NCBI GenBank assembly: GCA_045106195.1
Contig: JBGCEH010000035.1
Coordinates: forward strand, 124,001-188,000
From: Granulosicoccus sp045106195
GTDB taxonomy: Bacteria; Pseudomonadota; Gammaproteobacteria; Granulosicoccales; Granulosicoccaceae
Direction: 5' to 3'
Length of the DNA stretch: 64,000 nucleotides
Of the stretch, positions 16,801 through 26,139 are shown piece after piece. The position numbers and the translations under genes are program-made. The notes under the pieces are model-generated. The model was not told the DNA's origin, did not search any database, and worked only from the letters and a program-made list of their open reading frames with translations. Positions within the stretch are counted from its first letter, which is position 1, and every line of letters begins with the position of its first letter.

Positions 16801-18396
16801 ATGAGCCAAGCCAACGACGACTCCGGCAAGAACGAAGCGCCGGTGGTATGGCTCGATGGCAAGCAAGCCTCAGCTCAGGCTTGCTTGCGTCTGGCTAGCG
16901 AGGACAACGTTGCAGTTGCATTGCGTACGTTGAAACCGGGCGAACCGCTGGCTGACGCCGAAACAACGCTCGGCTATATCACGGCATCCGGTCGAATCAT
17001 GAAGGGCCACAAAGTAGCGCTGAACGATCTTGCGGCAGGCAGCCGGGTTATCAAGTACGCCCAGCTTATCGGTGTGGCTAGTGCTGATATAAAGGCTGGT
17101 GATCACGTTCATACCCATAATCTTGATTTCACAGCGAATGACTCGGCATCTCAGGCACGCCGCGATACCGTATCGGTGGCCGTTGATAGTACGGATACCT
17201 TCGCCGGTTATGAGCGCGCCGATGGTAGGGTCGGAACACGCAATTTCATTGCGGTTCTCAGTAGCGTTAATTGCTCAGCTACCGTGGCACATCGGATCGC
17301 CTCGCATTTCGACCATCATGTCCTGTCGGATTATCAGAATGTGGACGGCGTAGCGGCATTTACGCACGGCACAGGGTGTGGAATGGATTCAGCCGGTGAA
17401 GGGTTTGCCAACTTGCAGCGGGTTCTGTCCGGTTATGCAAGACACCCCAATGTTGGTGGCGTCCTGATTGTCGGGTTGGGATGTGAGACCAGCCAGATAA
17501 CGGAGATGCTCAAAGCGCACAAATTGTCCGATGGTCCCTTATTGCGCACCATGAATATCCAGACCAGTGGCGGGCATGTCAAGACCATCGCACGGGGCGT
17601 TCAGATGGTTGATGAGATGTTGACTGAAATTAACCAGCTGACGCGTAAATCCTGCCCCGTATCGTCTTTGTCGCTTGCGCTACAGTGTGGTGGCTCCGAT
17701 GCCTGGTCAGGTATTACGGCGAATCCGGCGCTCGGTTATGCAGCTGACTTGATTGTTCGACAAGGTGGTAGTGCGGTGCTGGCGGAAACACCTGAAATCT
17801 ATGGTGCGGAGCATTTGTTAACCGAGCGAGCTGTCAATCAGGATGTTGCCGATGAGCTCATGCGACGCATTGACTGGTGGCAGGACTACGTCGCTCGTAA
17901 CAACGGTTCTCTGGATAACAATCCATCACCGGGAAACAAGCTTGGTGGTCTGACGACTATCCTTGAAAAATCTCTGGGAGCCGTCGCCAAGGGGGGAACA
18001 ACGCCGCTTGAAGGTGTATTTCGGTATGCTCAGCAAGTGGATCGTCAGGGTTTTGTTTTCATGGATTCTCCAGGCTACGATCCGGCATCAGTGACGGGCC
18101 AGATCGCCTCGGGGTGTAATCTGGTGGCATTTACCACGGGGCGTGGATCCACGTTTGGCAGTAAACCCGCGCCTTGCCTGAAGGTTGCCACCAATACCGA
18201 CATGTATTTGCAATTGGCAGATGATATGGATATCAATGCAGGTACGATTGTCAGTGAAGGTGATTCCATAGAACTTGTCGGCACACGCATATACCAGCGA
18301 TTGCTGGAAGTTGCCTCGGGCAGCTCCACGTTAAGCGAGTTACACGGACTGGGTGATAACGAATTCGTGCCATGGCAGATTGGCGCAACGATGTAG
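16801..18396 (+). CDS. Altronate/galactarate dehydratase (UxaA) family protein
   Basis: A 531-residue protein with an N-terminal SAF-like domain (about residues 10-110) and a C-terminal dehydratase domain, matching the fused UxaA/GarD layout. Diagnostic parts are GYERADGRVGTRN, HGTGCGMD, NPSPGNKLGGLTTILEKSLG, FTTGRGSTFGSKPAPC and the C-terminal EFVPWQIGATM. The family dehydrates sugar acids such as altronate, galactarate and, in non-phosphorylative pathways, arabinonate or fuconate, to 2-keto-3-deoxy acids. This would supply the SDR and hydrolase encoded upstream. A SuyAB-like sulfolactate lyase role is a weaker alternative. An exact 12-base inverted repeat lies within codons 20-30. Confidence 0.85.
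   Translation: MSQANDDSGKNEAPVVWLDGKQASAQACLRLASEDNVAVALRTLKPGEPLADAETTLGYITASGRIMKGHKVALNDLAAGSRVIKYAQLIGVASADIKAGDHVHTHNLDFTANDSASQARRDTVSVAVDSTDTFAGYERADGRVGTRNFIAVLSSVNCSATVAHRIASHFDHHVLSDYQNVDGVAAFTHGTGCGMDSAGEGFANLQRVLSGYARHPNVGGVLIVGLGCETSQITEMLKAHKLSDGPLLRTMNIQTSGGHVKTIARGVQMVDEMLTEINQLTRKSCPVSSLSLALQCGGSDAWSGITANPALGYAADLIVRQGGSAVLAETPEIYGAEHLLTERAVNQDVADELMRRIDWWQDYVARNNGSLDNNPSPGNKLGGLTTILEKSLGAVAKGGTTPLEGVFRYAQQVDRQGFVFMDSPGYDPASVTGQIASGCNLVAFTTGRGSTFGSKPAPCLKVATNTDMYLQLADDMDINAGTIVSEGDSIELVGTRIYQRLLEVASGSSTLSELHGLGDNEFVPWQIGATM
16859..16888. repeat. Perfect 12-base inverted repeat inside the dehydratase coding region
   Basis: Arms at 16859-16870 and 16877-16888 are exact complements around the six-base loop CAGCTC. 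The structure lies about 60 bases into the coding sequence, in the variable N-terminal region, and would fold as a strong mRNA hairpin. Confidence 0.85.
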
Positions 18397-18422
18397 CGTC
18401 GCCCGGCTGACTACACAGGCTT

Positions 18423-19325
18423 ATGCACACACTTGTTTTAGGCGCAGGGTTCAGTGGAACCCACATTGCACAGCATGCGCAACGTCAAGGACCGGTGTGT
18501 GTCACAAGGCGTAGCGCTGCGTCACTCGATGCACTATCGGCCGAGGGAATGGACGTAGTACAGCTATCGGCACCCGATTTATTGAGTGATCAATCGCTCA
18601 TCGAAAAAGCCATCAGCAAAGAACTGAAACAGCAATTGTCGAAAACAACACACCTCATAAGTTGTGTTGGACCAGGCAGGAGTGCCCCGCTGGATGATCC
18701 GATATTGCGTTTGCTGGAATCAGAAAACGTACACCTGCCGCAATTGCAGTGGGTTGCCTATCTCTCAACCATAGGCGTGTATGGACATCACGACGGCAAC
18801 TGGATAGATGAGGATACCCCATGCACCTCTGAACAATCACGATCAATCATGCGTCGTGAGGCCGAGCTTGGCTGGCAGCGAAAAGCGGCCTCCTGGCAAG
18901 TGCCGCTATCCATACTCAGGCTATCAGGCATCTACGGGCCAGGCCGAAATGCGGTAGAAGATGCAATTGCCGGTCGCGCACGAATGTTGATCAAGCCCAA
19001 TCAGGTCTTTAATCGCATTCATGTGGAGGATCTGGCTGCAGCAACTCTGTTGTGTGCCGAAAGACGCTTCGATGGAGTCATCAACATTACAGATGATCTG
19101 CCAGCTGCGCCGCAAGACATCATTATGTACGCGCATGCTCTTGTGAATAAGCCTGCACCTCAGGCAATGGATTTTGCTACTGCAGATATCACTGATATGG
19201 CGAGATCTTTTTATAGTGAGAACAAGCGGGTGAGCAATGCCCTCAGCAAGCAGGCACTAGGTATGCGCTATCGGTACCCTACCTATAAGGAAGGGCTGGA
19301 TGCACTTTATCAAGCCAGGTCGTAG
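18423..19325 (+). CDS. YeeZ-like atypical SDR (NAD-dependent epimerase/dehydratase family)
   Basis: A 300-residue extended or atypical SDR. The N-terminal dinucleotide motif is LVLGAGFSGTHIA, and the STIGVYG motif followed by an acidic segment and the LRLSGIYGPGRN motif are typical of the YeeZ branch. The usual YxxxK is not obvious, as in other YeeZ-type proteins. It follows the dehydratase by 26 bases on the same strand. Substrate is unknown; adjacency suggests a sugar-acid or lactone step, but YeeZ-like genes also occur in unrelated contexts. Confidence 0.78.
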   Translation: MHTLVLGAGFSGTHIAQHAQRQGPVCVTRRSAASLDALSAEGMDVVQLSAPDLLSDQSLIEKAISKELKQQLSKTTHLISCVGPGRSAPLDDPILRLLESENVHLPQLQWVAYLSTIGVYGHHDGNWIDEDTPCTSEQSRSIMRREAELGWQRKAASWQVPLSILRLSGIYGPGRNAVEDAIAGRARMLIKPNQVFNRIHVEDLAAATLLCAERRFDGVINITDDLPAAPQDIIMYAHALVNKPAPQAMDFATADITDMARSFYSENKRVSNALSKQALGMRYRYPTYKEGLDALYQARS

Positions 19326-19375
19326 TCACCCCCATTGTTCAAGTTTGCTCCGCAGGTGCGCAGTGAGCGTTCCGA

Positions 19376-20179
19376 TTGCAGGTTGCGCAAATGCTGGGTG
19401 AGCTTTCTGATACGGTGCTGGCGTCACTGGCCACTGACGAACCTCTGATACTTGTCGTTGTTGCAATCCTTGTTTATTTCTTTGCCGGTGTCATCAAAGG
19501 CACATTGGGTATTGGGTTTCCAACCGCTGCTGTCAGTTTGCTGGCGCAGGTAACCGATTCACGCACCGCCATTACTGTGGTCATCATGCCTATGCTGATC
19601 ACCAATGCCTGGCAAGTGGTACGAGGGCGAAAGTTTCTGTCAGTCGTACAGCAGATGTGGATATTGCTGTCGATGATGCTGTTGTTTATCGTTGTTTTCT
19701 CTCAGCTGGCATCCAAGGTGAGCGTTGAGTTACTGGCGGCGGTGCTTGGTGGCATCGTGGCGGTTTATGCCCTGAATAGTCTGTATGCTCGTCCTCTTGA
19801 GCTTAATCCTGAGTTTGACAAGCCTGTCCAGATTATCGCAGGTGTGAGTGCGGGTGTCATGGGTGGCCTGGTGAGTGTATGGGCGCCGCCAATACTGATT
19901 TATCTGCAAACCTTACGCTTGCCAAAGGATCAGTTCGTGGCCACCGTGGGTGTGCTGCTTTTGCTTGGGAGTTGTGTTCTACTAATGAGTTACATCAGTA
20001 GTGGCGTATTGAATTACGGATTATTCGTGTTTTCCACACTGCTCATCGTACCGTCTCTGTCAGGGTTTACGGTGGGAGAACAAATTCGCAAGAAACTCAG
20101 TGCAAATCGATTCGAGCGAATGCTGCTGTGGTTTTTCTTCATCATGGGTCTTAACCTCATTCGTCGAGCAATGTTCTGA
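19376..20179 (+). CDS. TauE/SafE family transporter
   Basis: A 267-residue polytopic membrane protein, or 262 from the ATG at 19391 instead of the TTG at 19376. Around eight hydrophobic helices are visible, with the family signature FFAGVIKGTLGIGFPTAAVS in the first repeat and a second VMGGLVSVWAPPILIYLQ repeat. TauE/SafE proteins export sulfite, sulfoacetate or other organic anions, or import organic acids. Lying within the sugar-acid gene run, it could move a pathway intermediate or end product. Substrate is not determinable. Confidence 0.85.
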   Translation: MQVAQMLGELSDTVLASLATDEPLILVVVAILVYFFAGVIKGTLGIGFPTAAVSLLAQVTDSRTAITVVIMPMLITNAWQVVRGRKFLSVVQQMWILLSMMLLFIVVFSQLASKVSVELLAAVLGGIVAVYALNSLYARPLELNPEFDKPVQIIAGVSAGVMGGLVSVWAPPILIYLQTLRLPKDQFVATVGVLLLLGSCVLLMSYISSGVLNYGLFVFSTLLIVPSLSGFTVGEQIRKKLSANRFERMLLWFFFIMGLNLIRRAMF

Positions 20180-20180
20180 G

Positions 20181-20864
20181 ATGAGCGCTACCTATCCATT
20201 GATACCTTGTCTGCCTGTGCTACTCGAAGATGAGTATTTGCTGGTTGTCAACAAACCCAGTGGGATGTTATCGCAACCGGGTAAAACCGAAGATGGTTCT
20301 GTTCTGACGCGTGTTCAGGAGAGCGGTAGATCATTGCATGGCCCTGTTCTGGTCCACAGACTGGACATGGATACCTCAGGTTTGTTGGTGCTGGCAAAAA
20401 CCCGCAATGTCCATCGTGCCCTTCAACAGCAGTTTGAAAAACGCAAGGTGCGCAAGCGATATCGTGCGCGGCTTGAGCGAGCGATTGATGCTATGGGAGG
20501 ACGAGTCCATCTGCCGGTTAGACTGGACGTTGAGAATCGACCCACTCAGATCGTTTGCCCACTGCATGGCAAGCTTTCGACAACGCTGTGGCATCGTGCT
20601 GATGTCAGCGATGCACGCACGATTGCACTGTATCCGATCACCGGACGAACTCATCAGTTGCGCGTTCATTCGGCATCAGCGCAAGGCCTGGGAATTCCAA
20701 TCTGCGGTGACAGGTTGTACGGCTCGGCATCAAAGGGCGGGCAGAACTCATCAGCTTCGCAGCCCGTAACAACCAGTAGGCTGCTACTGCACGCAGACTT
20801 TCTCGAATTTGAGCATCCTGTATTGCAGACGCTACGATCCATTGCTAGTCCAGCGCCGTTCTAA
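20181..20864 (+). CDS. rluA: RluA-family RNA pseudouridine synthase
   Basis: A 227-residue protein from the ATG at 20181, one base after the TauE stop; the open frame extends upstream but overlaps TauE. The catalytic motif HRLDMDTSGLLVLAK carries the family aspartate, and the GRTHQLRVH motif is present. HRLDMDTSG and the short length favour the RluA branch, which modifies 23S rRNA U746 and tRNA U32 in E. coli, over RluC/RluD, and there is no S4 domain. A tandem GTTCTAACCT repeat spans its stop codon. Confidence 0.85.
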   Translation: MSATYPLIPCLPVLLEDEYLLVVNKPSGMLSQPGKTEDGSVLTRVQESGRSLHGPVLVHRLDMDTSGLLVLAKTRNVHRALQQQFEKRKVRKRYRARLERAIDAMGGRVHLPVRLDVENRPTQIVCPLHGKLSTTLWHRADVSDARTIALYPITGRTHQLRVHSASAQGLGIPICGDRLYGSASKGGQNSSASQPVTTSRLLLHADFLEFEHPVLQTLRSIASPAPF

Positions 20865-20968
20865 CCTGCGTTCTAACCTATGAGTCATCAATCAAACAAC
20901 CAACCACGCTGGGTAATGTATAAACCGCTTCTATCACGTTGTCCCAGTGTTGAAAACGAGTTAGGTCA

Positions 20969-21370
20969 ATGAAATCATATGCTATTGCCTATAGCGCAGC
21001 TGTTGTGGCCTTTCTGGTGTTGGACGGAATATGGCTGGGATTGGTTGCGAAGTCGTTTTATGTAGACCACCTGGGTGAATTACTGCGCAAGAATTTTCAA
21101 CCGGCTCCAGCGATTGCGTTTTATATGCTTTATACCGCGGGCTTGGTTTTTCTGGCTGTCCGCCCTGGACAAACAGATGTCAGTCTGGGTAATGTCGCCT
21201 TGTACGGCGCGGTCGTTGGCTTTCTCGCTTACGGTACCTACGATATGACTAACCTTGCAACCTTGCGTGACTGGCCCTTGATTGTCAGCCTCGTTGATCT
21301 CGCCTGGGGCACAACCTTATCGGCATCAGTGGCGTTTGTGTCAGCCCTTGTCTTACGGCTGTTTGGCTGA
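20969..21370 (+). CDS. DUF2177 family membrane protein
   Basis: A 133-residue protein with four predicted transmembrane helices. The first helix holds the family pattern FLVLDGIWLGLVAKSFY, and later GTYDMTNLATLRDWP and DLAWGTTLSASVAF are also characteristic of DUF2177. Function is unknown. It lies 104 bases after the pseudouridine synthase and may have its own promoter. It converges on the HDOD gene with only 11 bases between. Confidence 0.85.
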   Translation: MKSYAIAYSAAVVAFLVLDGIWLGLVAKSFYVDHLGELLRKNFQPAPAIAFYMLYTAGLVFLAVRPGQTDVSLGNVALYGAVVGFLAYGTYDMTNLATLRDWPLIVSLVDLAWGTTLSASVAFVSALVLRLFG

Positions 21371-21381
21371 CATACGGCAAA

Positions 21382-22560
21382 TCAGGCCACGTGTGATTGA
21401 TCAATATCTGTGTGAGCGGTTAGTGCTTGCACATCACAAAACACCTCTATCCAGCGACTTGCTGTCTCGGCTGGCACCATTTTCTCCAGGTAGTCCTGAC
21501 TATACGCATGTTGAGATGCGTTTTTCATATCGACATAGTGCGTCTCCAGATGACGAATGGCGTGCAGGATAATCAGTGGGGTAATTTCCAGTGCTGAGCG
21601 CGGCGGGGACTCTTGTTGAAGTGCAACTGCTTCAACGACCTGTTCGGGCAACAGCCATTGCTTTAACAAATACGCTCCCAGCAGGTCCGGTGTTATTTCA
21701 GAGGTCTGTTTTGCGATGTCAGCTTTTGAACTCAGAGTAATTAACTCGCCGATGTTACTAAGCATTCCGGCAATCTGTGAGTAATCAACAACCGTTCTGG
21801 GTACGCGTGCAATTCTTGCCATTTGGTTGGTCAATGCGCCAATTCTGTTAGCGTTGTCATTTAGCTGTCTTAATTTCTGTAACTCGATTGCGCCACCTTC
21901 AAATTGCGCAAACACTTTTGCGGTTAACGTAACATTCTTTATCAAGTGAACACCTAGCAGTGAAACACCCTGTGAAACTGATTCGACGCTTTGGTTAAGA
22001 CCGTAAAAGGCAGAGTTCACAATCTTCAGAACGGTAGCTGTTAGTGCACTGTCTGTCTCAATAATTCTGGCAACGTTCAGTAATGAGCTTTGCGGCGACG
22101 TCAGTTCGCTAACCATTTGCTGGTAGATTTCAGGCAACGAGGGGAGGCTGCCCACGTTACTCATGCAATTTTTCAAGGATTCAGTGCCAAGCGTCTCTTG
22201 AAGTCGAAGTGAGCTCTCGACAGAGCTCACCAGAATATCTTGTGATACTGCCCGGTTGATAAAGCGATGGTGAACCCTCGAGTTTTCCCGGAGCACTTCC
22301 GGATCGATTTCGCCAGACAAGGTAATACGGATAATGTCAGGATAGTTTGCCTGTAGTTTGCTCAGTAGTTCAAAGCCGCTCATGTCCCGCAGGTCAACTT
22401 CGGTGAGGATACAACAGGCATTCTCTGTACTGAGGTGTTGCAAAACGTCGATACCGCTGGAATGGCTGACAATATGCCAGTCAGGTCGGACAGACTGGAG
22501 GCTGCTGAGCAATGCACCACACACCGCCTCGTTGCTGTCAGCCAGAATGATAGTTGTCAT
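21382..22560 (-). CDS. HDOD-domain protein with degenerate receiver domain
   Basis: About 392 residues from the ATG at 22560; a TTG at 22656 would add 32 unstructured residues. Residues 1-120 form a CheY-like receiver domain, but the phospho-accepting Asp is replaced by Glu54 (LTEVDLRDMSG) and the usual conserved Lys near position 105 is Arg. The rest is an HDOD domain (LPSLPEIYQQM, DSALTATVLKIVNSAFYG, SVSQGVSLLG). HDOD proteins act in chemosensory, c-di-GMP and stress signalling. The Glu may mimic the phosphorylated state. Standing alone, it gives no partner clue. Confidence 0.85.
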   Translation of the reverse strand: MTTIILADSNEAVCGALLSSLQSVRPDWHIVSHSSGIDVLQHLSTENACCILTEVDLRDMSGFELLSKLQANYPDIIRITLSGEIDPEVLRENSRVHHRFINRAVSQDILVSSVESSLRLQETLGTESLKNCMSNVGSLPSLPEIYQQMVSELTSPQSSLLNVARIIETDSALTATVLKIVNSAFYGLNQSVESVSQGVSLLGVHLIKNVTLTAKVFAQFEGGAIELQKLRQLNDNANRIGALTNQMARIARVPRTVVDYSQIAGMLSNIGELITLSSKADIAKQTSEITPDLLGAYLLKQWLLPEQVVEAVALQQESPPRSALEITPLIILHAIRHLETHYVDMKNASQHAYSQDYLEKMVPAETASRWIEVFCDVQALTAHTDIDQSHVA

Positions 22561-22706
22561 TTCAGAAATGCTCGGAAGTTCAGAGTACAGGTCGGGCCCG
22601 GGGGCTATTGACCGTATTTTGTTGGTCGCTACTAGCGCTAACACATTGTTGACCAACTAGCTGCCCAGCTAACTCCTCGATACCTAAAACATCAGCTTGT
22701 CAGGGG

Positions 22707-24080
22707 TTACGCACGTTTTTTATGCTGTCTGACCAAATTCTGGTACCAGTGTGCACTATTCTTTAGAGTACGCTGTTGCGTCTGGTAGTTGACATGGACA
22801 AGGCCAAAACGCATGGCATAACCCTCAGCCCATTCAAAATTATCCATCAGGCTCCATGCAAAATACCCGCGTAACGGTATACCCTGTTCGATGGATTGAC
22901 AAGCTGATGTCAGGTGGGCATCGATATAGTCTATGCGAGGCTGATCATCAACAGCACCGTCCTTTACCTCGTGATTGAAGGCAGCGCCGTTTTCGGTGAT
23001 GTAGCATGGTGGAAGCGAATATTGCCGGTATAGCGTTGAAAGTAGATGGCTCATGGCATTGGCATCGATTTCCCAGCCAATATCGGTACGCGAAACGTTT
23101 TCACGCTCCGTGCGCTTTGTTGCTGGAAACGGCATATCGTCGCCTGCCATGGTGGTGATGTATTCAGGCGTGTAGTAATTAAGTCCCCAATAGTCGAGCG
23201 GTTGTTGAATCGTCTGCATGTCAGCTTGCCAGTGTTTTGGCAGACGATCACCCAGAGTGTTCAGGATTTCGGCCGGATACTCACCTTTGAACAAAGGGTC
23301 GAGAAACAGTCCATTGTGGAATTGATGATGCCTTGTTGCTGCAGCAACGTCTGATGGAGTGTTCGTGGCGGGTTTGATAGCCAGAGGGTTAAGAACAATG
23401 CCTGCGTGAAGCTCGGGTCGTTCAGCCCGAATCGCCTGCACAGCAAGCCCATGCGCGCGATGTTGTCCGTGGATAACGGCTAGCGTGGTGTCAAGATCTT
23501 TCAGGCCCGGAGCATGAATGCCGTAAAGGTAGCTTAATATTGATGAGCACCAGGGCTCGTTGAAGGTACAAATTGAATCAATGCGATCACCAAATAGTCG
23601 GGTGACTGTACTTGCATAACGTGCAAAGAGCTCTGCGGTAGGGCGATGTGTCCATCCACCAAGATCGTACAGGTGCTGTGGCAGATCCCAATGATACAAC
23701 GTGACATATACTTTAATGCCTCGCTCCACACAACCATCAATCAGTTTGTTGTAGAAGTCGACGCCGGCCGTGTTCAGCTCCCCATCACCGTTAGGATAGA
23801 GTCTTGACCAGGCAATTGAAAACCGATAGGCATCGACTCCGAGAGAGGCAATGATGTCCAGATCCGATTGCCAGCGGTGATAATGATCGCAGGCAATATC
23901 GCCTGTATCAGCATTTCTTACATTGTTGGCTTCATGGGAAAAGGTATCCCAGATCGAGCGGCCACGCCCACCTTCATTCACTGCACCCTCTATCTGATAA
24001 GCGGCGGTGGCTACACCGAACAGAAAGTCAGAGGGGAATTCGGGTCTGGAAGAGGGCTTGTCGATGAGATTTATACTCAC
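22707..24080 (-). CDS. GH1 family beta-glucosidase
   Basis: A 457-residue cytoplasmic retaining glycosidase. The family entry motif FLFGVATAAYQIEGA is near residue 20, the acid/base Glu175 lies in TFNEPW and the nucleophile Glu363 in YITENG. Length matches bacterial GH1 enzymes (440-480). No signal peptide is present, so it probably hydrolyses imported beta-glucosides or cello-oligosaccharides. No sugar transporter or LacI-type regulator is adjacent. A 256-base gap to fhs contains its presumed promoter. Confidence 0.95.
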   Translation of the reverse strand: MSINLIDKPSSRPEFPSDFLFGVATAAYQIEGAVNEGGRGRSIWDTFSHEANNVRNADTGDIACDHYHRWQSDLDIIASLGVDAYRFSIAWSRLYPNGDGELNTAGVDFYNKLIDGCVERGIKVYVTLYHWDLPQHLYDLGGWTHRPTAELFARYASTVTRLFGDRIDSICTFNEPWCSSILSYLYGIHAPGLKDLDTTLAVIHGQHRAHGLAVQAIRAERPELHAGIVLNPLAIKPATNTPSDVAAATRHHQFHNGLFLDPLFKGEYPAEILNTLGDRLPKHWQADMQTIQQPLDYWGLNYYTPEYITTMAGDDMPFPATKRTERENVSRTDIGWEIDANAMSHLLSTLYRQYSLPPCYITENGAAFNHEVKDGAVDDQPRIDYIDAHLTSACQSIEQGIPLRGYFAWSLMDNFEWAEGYAMRFGLVHVNYQTQQRTLKNSAHWYQNLVRQHKKRA

Positions 24081-24336
24081 TGTGTACTGGGCGATAAACG
24101 AAGGGCACTCACTCGAGAACTAACGCCGCTACCCGCTATTCCCGCACTTGCAGAAACCCAACGGTATTGTAAGTTGGATCGCTGCCTGCGCGGAGAGGAC
24201 ACTGATAAACATAGTGCTGCCGATCGAACAAATTAGTATAGCCGTTTCGCCGTGATTGCTACCAGCCCTTAAATCTGTTAGCTAGTAGCAATTTCCCCCT
24301 TTCTTATGCACGACCGTGCTGTTGGCTGTTGCGCGC

Positions 24337-26013
24337 CTAGAACAATCCTTCGACGTCGCCAGCATCATTAAGACGAATGACTTCCGCAGAAGGCTGACGA
24401 GGCAGGCCAGGCATAGTCATTATTTCGCCACATACAACAACAACGAAACCTGCGCCTGCCGATAATCTCACCTCACGAACGGGCACTGAATGGCCTGTGG
24501 GTGCTCCTCGTAACGTTTGATCGGTGGTAAAGCTGTATTGCGTCTTGGCCATACAAATAGGTAGATGGCCGTAACCCGCGTCTTCCCATTGCTTCAACTG
24601 ATCACGGACTTTCTTGTCAGCCAACACTTCGTCTGCGCGATAGATCCGCTTGGCAATGGTTTGAATCTTGTCGAACAAAGGCATCTCATCGGGGTATAAC
24701 ACATTGAATTGCGATACGCCGCTTTCAGCAATCTCCACTATTCGGGTTGCCAGTTCTTCTGTGCCTTTGGATCCGTGTGCCCAGTGTTTGCATAAGATGG
24801 CTTCGGAACCCAGAGATTCGACATAGGCCTTGACGGCGGCCACTTCGGCATCCGTGTCAGTGACAAAATGGTTGATCGCTACGACAGCAGGTACGCCGAA
24901 GGACTTGACGTTTTCAATGTGTCTTCCGAGATTGGCACAGCCTTTGTTAACGGCATTGACATCTTCAGAACCAAGATCTTCTTTGGCCACGCCGCCGTTC
25001 ATTTTCATGGCGCGTACGGTGGCTACAATAACAACAGCATCCGGGGCGAGTCCTGCCTTGCGACACTTGATGTTCATGAATTTCTCAGCACCCAGATCAG
25101 CACCAAAGCCTGCTTCAGTAACAACGTAGTCCGCAAGTTTGAGTGCAGTCTTGGTGGCGACGACGGAATTACAGCCATGGGCGATGTTGGCAAACGGGCC
25201 GCCGTGGACAAATGCCGGATTGTTTTCCAACGTTTGGACAAGGTTGGGTTGCATGGCGTCTTTCAGTAGTACCGTCATCGCACCATCAGCCTTGATATCC
25301 CTGCAATAAATGGGTGTCAGATCTCGTTTGTAGGCAACAATGATGTCACCCAGCCGTTTTTCCAGATCTTCAAGGTCGTTTGACAAGCATAGTATTGCCA
25401 TCACTTCAGAGGCTACGGTGATATCAAAACCAGCTTCGCGTGGGAAGCCGTTGGTTGCACCACCGAGGCTTGTGGTGATCTGACGCAAGGCGCGATCATT
25501 CATGTCCACAACGCGGCGCCACACCACGCGGCGTGAATCTATTTCCAGTTGATTACCCCAGTAGATATGGTTATCTATCATTGCAGAAAGCAGATTATGC
25601 GCTGAGGTAATCGCATGGAAGTCACCGGTGAAATGCAGGTTCATTTCCTCCATGGGTATTACCTGCGCATAGCCACCGCCAGCTGCGCCGCCCTTCATAC
25701 CAAAGCAGGGACCGAGGGATGCTTCGCGGATACAAACTGCTGCCTTCTTGCCGATGGCATTCAGCCCATCACCAAGACCTACCGTTGTAGTTGTCTTGCC
25801 TTCTCCGGCGGGTGTTGGATTGATTGCGGTTACCAGAATCAGTTTGCCGTTGGGTTTGTCAGCCTGGGCAGCGATGAATTCTGCCGATACCTTGGCTTTG
25901 TCGTGTCCATAGGGCAGCAAATGTTCGCTGCTGATGCCAAGCTTCGCTCCGATCTCCTGAATTGGTTTCTTGTCAGCTGCGCGAGCGATCTCAATGTCTG
26001 TCAGGTGTGCCAT
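24337..26013 (-). CDS. fhs: Formate-tetrahydrofolate ligase
   Basis: A 558-residue enzyme that joins formate to tetrahydrofolate with ATP hydrolysis, giving 10-formyl-THF. The P-loop TPAGEGKTTTTVG lies near residues 67-80, and other family parts include REASLGPCFGMKGGAAGGGY and FVHGGPFANIAHGCNS. Length is standard (about 556). It sits downstream of the formate dehydrogenase genes on the same strand, separated by a 183-base gap with a palindromic repeat, so it may be transcribed separately. It links formate to the folate C1 pool fed by sarcosine and glycine. Confidence 0.97.
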   Translation of the reverse strand: MAHLTDIEIARAADKKPIQEIGAKLGISSEHLLPYGHDKAKVSAEFIAAQADKPNGKLILVTAINPTPAGEGKTTTTVGLGDGLNAIGKKAAVCIREASLGPCFGMKGGAAGGGYAQVIPMEEMNLHFTGDFHAITSAHNLLSAMIDNHIYWGNQLEIDSRRVVWRRVVDMNDRALRQITTSLGGATNGFPREAGFDITVASEVMAILCLSNDLEDLEKRLGDIIVAYKRDLTPIYCRDIKADGAMTVLLKDAMQPNLVQTLENNPAFVHGGPFANIAHGCNSVVATKTALKLADYVVTEAGFGADLGAEKFMNIKCRKAGLAPDAVVIVATVRAMKMNGGVAKEDLGSEDVNAVNKGCANLGRHIENVKSFGVPAVVAINHFVTDTDAEVAAVKAYVESLGSEAILCKHWAHGSKGTEELATRIVEIAESGVSQFNVLYPDEMPLFDKIQTIAKRIYRADEVLADKKVRDQLKQWEDAGYGHLPICMAKTQYSFTTDQTLRGAPTGHSVPVREVRLSAGAGFVVVVCGEIMTMPGLPRQPSAEVIRLNDAGDVEGLF

Positions 26014-26139
26014 GCGTGTTTTTCCCTGTGGTTGCAGTTAATGAAAGTGACTGCGTTATTTTTGATTGTAAATTTATAGTGTTCTGACGTTGCGAGAAGA
26101 TGGGTATCTTTTCAGTTATCACGTTTAGTTAAAATCTGG

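Noticed and set aside
16801..18396. Firm call of a SuyAB fusion (sulfolactate sulfo-lyase)
   Set aside because: Motifs and the neighbouring SDR-FAH pair fit the altronate/galactarate dehydratase family better; no sulfolactate dehydrogenase or sulfonate regulator is present.
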